Of a DNA stretch of 9,282 bases, positions 6,581 through 9,282 are shown in pieces; within the stretch, counting starts at the first letter, position 1; each line of letters begins with the position of its first letter. Under the pieces are notes generated by a model. It saw only the letters and a list, made by a program, of their open reading frames with translations, made no database searches and was not told the origin of the DNA. The stretch covers positions 1 through 9,282 of the forward strand of contig CAMYIQ010000038.1 in NCBI GenBank assembly GCA_947258465.1, read 5' to 3'. The translations under genes were made by a program, and so were the position numbers. This DNA comes from an uncultured Erythrobacter sp. (lineage in GTDB: Bacteria; Pseudomonadota; Alphaproteobacteria; Sphingomonadales; Sphingomonadaceae).

Positions 6581-7129
6581 TCAGTTCTCGGGAACCGAGA
6601 ATGTCCCCGTCACGCGGCCTCCCGATTCGCCCTGGCCTGTAACCGACGAGGAACCGCTGGCGCGTCCATCGATGCTCGATACGCCGCTGGCCAGATCGAT
6701 TACCAGCCGTCCGCCATTGAGTGTATCGCCGCCGCGGTTGAGGCGGACATTGCCTGCCATGGTGATGATCCGGCGATTGAAGTCATACACCGCCGTATCG
6801 CCGCGCGCGCGCTCATTGCCGCGGGACACGGTCACCCCGCCGGTCGCCATGATCCGCTGGATGGAAAGACTGCCCGCATCCGAATAGTTCACGATCGTGC
6901 GCGCCGCGTTGAGATTGAGTCCGGCCTGCGTGATCCGGACATTGCCCGATAGCACCACGCGGTTCTGCCGGTCCTGCAGTTCGATCCGGTCGGCGGCATA
7001 GGAAACCGGCGCGTTCGAATTGTGCCCGGCGATCGCCTGGGCGGAAAGCTGTATCCCGGCAAAGGCGGCCACGGTCACGGCGAAAGAGCCGAGGCCCCAG
7101 CGGGCGATGGTGGGGAGCAGGGGCTTCAT
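6581..7129 (-). CDS. lptA: LPS transport periplasmic protein LptA
   Basis: A 182-aa periplasmic protein of the LptA/OstA family, which forms the beta-jellyroll bridge carrying lipopolysaccharide from LptC to the outer-membrane LptD-LptE complex. A signal peptide is visible (hydrophobic core about residues 12-28, probable cleavage after AQA at 30-32). The mature part has the family pattern: DRIELQDRQNRVVLSGNVRITQAGL, a later GDTAVYDFNRRIITMAGNVRLNRGGDTLNGGRLVIDL with the repeated G-N-V-R strand turns, and a Gly/Ser-rich tail. Length is close to E. coli LptA (185 aa). The ATG overlaps the lptC stop by one base, with GAGG at 7138-7141 eight bases upstream, so it is translated from the rnd-lptC-lptA message. 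No lptB follows; the next gene is convergent holA. Confidence 0.93.
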   Translation of the reverse strand: MKPLLPTIARWGLGSFAVTVAAFAGIQLSAQAIAGHNSNAPVSYAADRIELQDRQNRVVLSGNVRITQAGLNLNAARTIVNYSDAGSLSIQRIMATGGVTVSRGNERARGDTAVYDFNRRIITMAGNVRLNRGGDTLNGGRLVIDLASGVSSIDGRASGSSSVTGQGESGGRVTGTFSVPEN

Positions 7130-7797
7130 CAGGGCATCCTCAGCTTGCCGGGTTCCATGCGCAGGCGCGCATTGCCCGTCAGGGTTATGGTGCGTGCCGA
7201 AAGATCGGCGGTCAAGCGATCGGCGCGAAAGGTCCCCGCAGGGATAGCTCCATCGACACCGCCCGCGCCGACGAGCTGCTTGTCGGCGAGATCGACCGAA
7301 ACGTCGCGTGCCACCATACGATAGCCATCGGCGGCCTGCATGCGCATCGGACCGGTGATCGAGACGACCTCCTCGTCGATATCGTACTGCCCGGCCCCGG
7401 CGGAAAGCCGCGCCGGTCCGTCGTCGAGCAACAGCCGCGCGACGAGATCGTTCATCCGCACGATGCCTTCCGCGCTCGATCGCTGGACTGCTTCGCCCGC
7501 GGTCAGCGAAAAGGGCCGTCCCTTATCGTCCGCGCCGCGATACAGCGCATTGTCGACCCGCAGACGCTCGTCGATGATCGCCACCTTGTTACGATCGAGC
7601 AGGAAGCTCACTTCGCCGCGCGGGCTCAGCGGCGTTATCACCATCAGCGCGGCGATCACCCCGACCCCCATCGGCAGAGCGCGCGCGAGAAAGCCGACCA
7701 GGCGGTCGTGCGTTCCGCCCGGCTCGGCCCAGTGCTGGCGTTCGTGCCGCCGCTCCTCGGCCTGAGCCGTTTCGATCCTGCGATGCCGGAATGCCAT
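7129..7797 (-). CDS. lptC: LPS export ABC transporter periplasmic protein LptC
   Basis: A 222-aa bitopic inner-membrane protein of the LptC family. It docks on the LptB2FG transporter and receives lipopolysaccharide before passing it to LptA. A basic, His/Arg-rich cytoplasmic tail of about 33 residues comes first, then one membrane segment (about residues 34-56), then a periplasmic jellyroll domain with repeated short strands, for example LRVDNALYRGADDKGRPFSLTA and FRADRLTADLSARTITLTGNARL near the C-terminus. It is longer than E. coli LptC (191 aa), mainly through the N-terminal tail. AGGG lies about 9 nt before the ATG at 7797. It is 24 bp after rnd and overlaps lptA by one base, so it belongs to the same operon. 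Confidence 0.92.
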   Translation of the reverse strand: MAFRHRRIETAQAEERRHERQHWAEPGGTHDRLVGFLARALPMGVGVIAALMVITPLSPRGEVSFLLDRNKVAIIDERLRVDNALYRGADDKGRPFSLTAGEAVQRSSAEGIVRMNDLVARLLLDDGPARLSAGAGQYDIDEEVVSITGPMRMQAADGYRMVARDVSVDLADKQLVGAGGVDGAIPAGTFRADRLTADLSARTITLTGNARLRMEPGKLRMP

Positions 7798-7821
7798 GGT
7801 GTCGCCCTGCGCGCTCGATCC

Positions 7822-8439
7822 TTACATGTGGCTGAAGATATCGTGATCGGCCCAGCCGGCCACGTCGAGCCGGGCGCGGGTGGGCAGGAAGTCGAAGCAC
7901 GCCTGCGCCATTGCGGTGCGGCCTTCACGTTCGAGACGTTTGTCGAGTTCGTCCTTCATGCGGTGGAGGAAGCGCACGTCGCTTGCGGCGTATTCGCGCT
8001 GGGCCTCGTTGAGATCCGGCCCGCCCCAGTCGCTCGACTGCTGCGCTTTCGAAATGCTTTCGCCCAGCAGTTCCTCGACCAGCATTTTGAGGCCGTGACG
8101 GTCGGTATAGGTGCGGGTCAGCTTGCTGGCGATCTTGGTGCAATAGCACGGGGTGGCCATTACGCCGAGGTAATGCTCGATCGCGGCGAGGTCGAAGCGT
8201 GCGAAATGGAACAGCTTCAGTCGCTCGGGATCGGCCAGAACCGCCTTGAGATTGGGGGCGTCATAGCTGCTGTCGGGGCCGAAGCGCACGAGATGCTCGT
8301 CGCCCTTGCCGTCGCTGATCTGCACGACGCACAGCCGGTCGCGGATCGTGACGAGACCCATGGTTTCGGTATCGACGGCCACCGGGCCATCGGCGAGGAC
8401 GCCTTCGGGGAGGTCTTCTTCGTGGAAATGCACTGCCAT
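7822..8439 (-). CDS. rnd: Ribonuclease D-like 3'-5' exonuclease (DEDDy, no HRDC)
   Basis: A 205-aa DEDDy-family exonuclease related to RNase D, which trims tRNA and other structured RNA 3' ends using two metal ions. Motif I is DTET with D23 and E25; motif II is in LFHFARFDLAAI with D83; motif III is YAASD with Y150 and D154. All four acidic residues and the tyrosine are present. E. coli RNase D is about 375 aa with C-terminal HRDC domains; this protein stops after the catalytic domain, a short form common in alphaproteobacteria and often placed beside lptC. The frame remains open far upstream (to 9198), opposite ung, but the ATG at 8439 is chosen because the catalytic domain begins at once and AAGG (8449-8452) lies nine bases upstream. 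It heads the rnd-lptC-lptA operon, 78 bp from divergent ung. Confidence 0.9.
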   Translation of the reverse strand: MAVHFHEEDLPEGVLADGPVAVDTETMGLVTIRDRLCVVQISDGKGDEHLVRFGPDSSYDAPNLKAVLADPERLKLFHFARFDLAAIEHYLGVMATPCYCTKIASKLTRTYTDRHGLKMLVEELLGESISKAQQSSDWGGPDLNEAQREYAASDVRFLHRMKDELDKRLEREGRTAMAQACFDFLPTRARLDVAGWADHDIFSHM

Positions 8440-8465
8440 GGGCCAGCGCCTTAGGCCGATTGGGG

Positions 8466-8471
8466 ATTGTA
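8466..8471 (-). promoter_or_regulatory. -10 box (TACAAT) for the rnd-lptC-lptA operon
   Basis: TACAAT on the minus strand matches TATAAT at 5 of 6 positions. A start near 8459 would leave a leader of about 20 nt that contains the AAGG ribosome site at 8449-8452. No convincing -35 hexamer is seen at the normal distance. Confidence 0.4.
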
Positions 8472-8505
8472 GGGAAGGGGTGCTGGTCCGCCGCGCCACC
8501 CCGGC

Positions 8506-8511
8506 TACAAT
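8506..8511 (+). promoter_or_regulatory. -10 box (TACAAT) for ung, probably leaderless
   Basis: TACAAT matches TATAAT at 5 of 6 positions and ends six bases before the ung ATG, so transcription would start at or within a base or two of the A of ATG. No Shine-Dalgarno lies between the box and the ATG, which fits a leaderless message. The -35 at 17-bp spacing (8483-8488, CTGGTC) is poor. Confidence 0.45.
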
Positions 8512-8517
8512 CGCGCC

Positions 8518-9201
8518 ATGACCGACACCATCCCCGATAGCTGGCAGCCCGTGCTCGATCCGGTCCTCGCGACCCCGCAGGCGCGGCAGTTGGGCGGCTT
8601 TCTGGTCGCCGAAGAGCAGGCGGGCAAGGCGATCTACCCGCCGCGCGGTCGCCGGTTGAAAGCCCTCGAACTCACTCCGCTCGACGCGGTGAAGGTGGTG
8701 ATCCTCGGGCAGGACCCCTATCACGGACCGGGGCAGGCGATGGGGCTGTGCTTCGCGGTGCCCGAGGGCGTCAGGGTCCCGCCGAGCCTGGTCAATATCT
8801 ACAAGGAACTCGAAGCCGATCTCGGCGTGCCGCGACCCGATCATGGCGATTTGAGCAAATGGGCGAGGCAGGGCGTGCTCCTGCTCAACAACACGCTGAC
8901 GGTCGAGGCGGGACAGGCCGGCAGCCATGCGGGGCGCGGCTGGGATGCGATCACCGACGCTTGCGTCGCGGCGGTGGCGGCACGGTCGGAGCCCTGCGTC
9001 TTCATCCTGTGGGGCAGCCACGCGCAGGCCAAGGCGAAACGGATCGAGGGCCTTCGCGGCGGGCGGCACTGCGTGATCGAAAGCCCGCATCCCAGCCCGC
9101 TTTCGGCGCATCGCGGTTTCTTCGGTTCGAGGCCGTTCAGCCGGGCCAACGATTTCCTTGCGGAGAACGGGCGCGGCGCGATCGACTGGGCGCTGCAATG
9201 A
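8518..9201 (+). CDS. ung: Uracil-DNA glycosylase, family 1
   Basis: A 227-aa base-excision repair enzyme that removes uracil from DNA in the cytoplasm. Motif A is LGQDPYHG at about residues 63-70 with catalytic D66 and Y68, which excludes thymine. F79 lies in GLCFAVPEG as the stacking residue. LLLNNTLTV has the uracil-reading Asn at N124. The C-terminal HPSPLSAHRG (191-200) carries H191 and the intercalating L195. Length matches E. coli Ung (229 aa). No residue expected for activity is missing. The ATG at 8518 sits just after a TACAAT box with no ribosome-binding site, suggesting leaderless expression. It is divergent from rnd across 78 bp. Its stop overlaps the next start by the ATGA at 9198-9201, so a downstream partner gene is probably translationally coupled. 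Confidence 0.96.
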   Translation: MTDTIPDSWQPVLDPVLATPQARQLGGFLVAEEQAGKAIYPPRGRRLKALELTPLDAVKVVILGQDPYHGPGQAMGLCFAVPEGVRVPPSLVNIYKELEADLGVPRPDHGDLSKWARQGVLLLNNTLTVEAGQAGSHAGRGWDAITDACVAAVAARSEPCVFILWGSHAQAKAKRIEGLRGGRHCVIESPHPSPLSAHRGFFGSRPFSRANDFLAENGRGAIDWALQ

Positions 9202-9282
9202 CCGAGGACGAGGCCCGCGCCCGGCTGATCGCGCGGCGTGCCGAACTCGATGCGGAAGATCGCGCGAATGCAGGTGCGCGCG
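9198..9282 (+). CDS. Partial gene overlapping the ung stop, function uncertain
   Basis: An open frame starts at the ATG of the ATGA overlap with ung and runs off the window after 28 codons. The visible part is a highly charged, Ala/Arg/Glu-rich helix beginning MTEDEARARLIARRAELDAED. This resembles the N-terminal coiled coil of TraR/DksA-type zinc-finger proteins from sphingomonads, but the diagnostic cysteines would lie beyond the edge, so the family is a guess. The four-base overlap makes co-translation with ung likely and supports it being a real gene. Confidence 0.55.
   Translation, partial: MTEDEARARLIARRAELDAEDRANAGAR

Larger units (their letters stand above)
8465..8512. repeat. Nested inverted repeat spanning the rnd/ung divergent promoters
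   Basis: The outer arms GATTGTAG (8465-8472) and CTACAATC (8505-8512) are exact reverse complements. The inner arms GGGGTG (8477-8482) and CACCCC (8497-8502) are also exact. Their centres differ by one base, so together they form one imperfect palindrome with a 14-nt core. Each outer arm contains a TACAAT -10 box facing its own gene. Confidence 0.6.

Noticed and set aside
8440..9198. Upstream extension of the rnd frame to 458 codons
   Set aside because: It lies entirely over ung on the opposite strand and the divergent promoter gap. The RNase D domain starts at the internal ATG at 8439, which has a ribosome site.

Overview
The window is a GC-rich, densely packed chromosomal segment from an alphaproteobacterium, most likely order Sphingomonadales (an Erythrobacter/Sphingomonas-type genome). 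That placement is inferred from protein character and gene order: a DUF3576 lipoprotein followed by leuS-lptE-holA, a short HRDC-less RNase D followed by lptC-lptA, and a PhaB-type reductase. No rRNA, tRNA, CRISPR array, insertion sequence or phage gene is visible. The content is mostly housekeeping.

Layout. (1) 74-1680, minus strand: a secreted protein of unknown function with an outer-membrane-like C-terminus, then 116 bp later an acetoacetyl-CoA reductase (phaB/phbB). (2) 1681-2016: a 336-bp divergent intergenic region with no credible gene. It holds a perfect 8-bp inverted repeat flanked by two DnaA-box-like sites, plus weaker LexA-like and CtrA-like matches. (3) 2017-6573, plus strand: DUF3576 lipoprotein, leuS, lptE, holA. 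The last three are translationally overlapped (TGATG and GTGA junctions). (4) 6581-8439, minus strand: rnd-lptC-lptA, converging on holA with only 7 bp between stop codons. (5) 8440-8517: a compact divergent promoter region with two TACAAT boxes placed as mirror images. (6) 8518-9282, plus strand: ung, overlapped by the start of a gene cut off by the window edge.

Functional links. Three parts of the lipopolysaccharide transport machine (LptE, LptC, LptA) lie on two convergent operons separated only by holA. Their ATPase gene lptB, usually beside lptA, is not in the window. holA (clamp loader), leuS, ung (uracil repair) and rnd (RNA 3'-5' exonuclease) are core information-processing genes.

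No clearly new multi-gene system is seen. The most unusual signals are non-coding: the mirror-symmetric rnd/ung promoter with a probable leaderless ung transcript, and the DnaA-box/inverted-repeat cluster at 1815-1866. The unknown secreted protein with four possible C-terminal beta strands is the least characterised coding feature.
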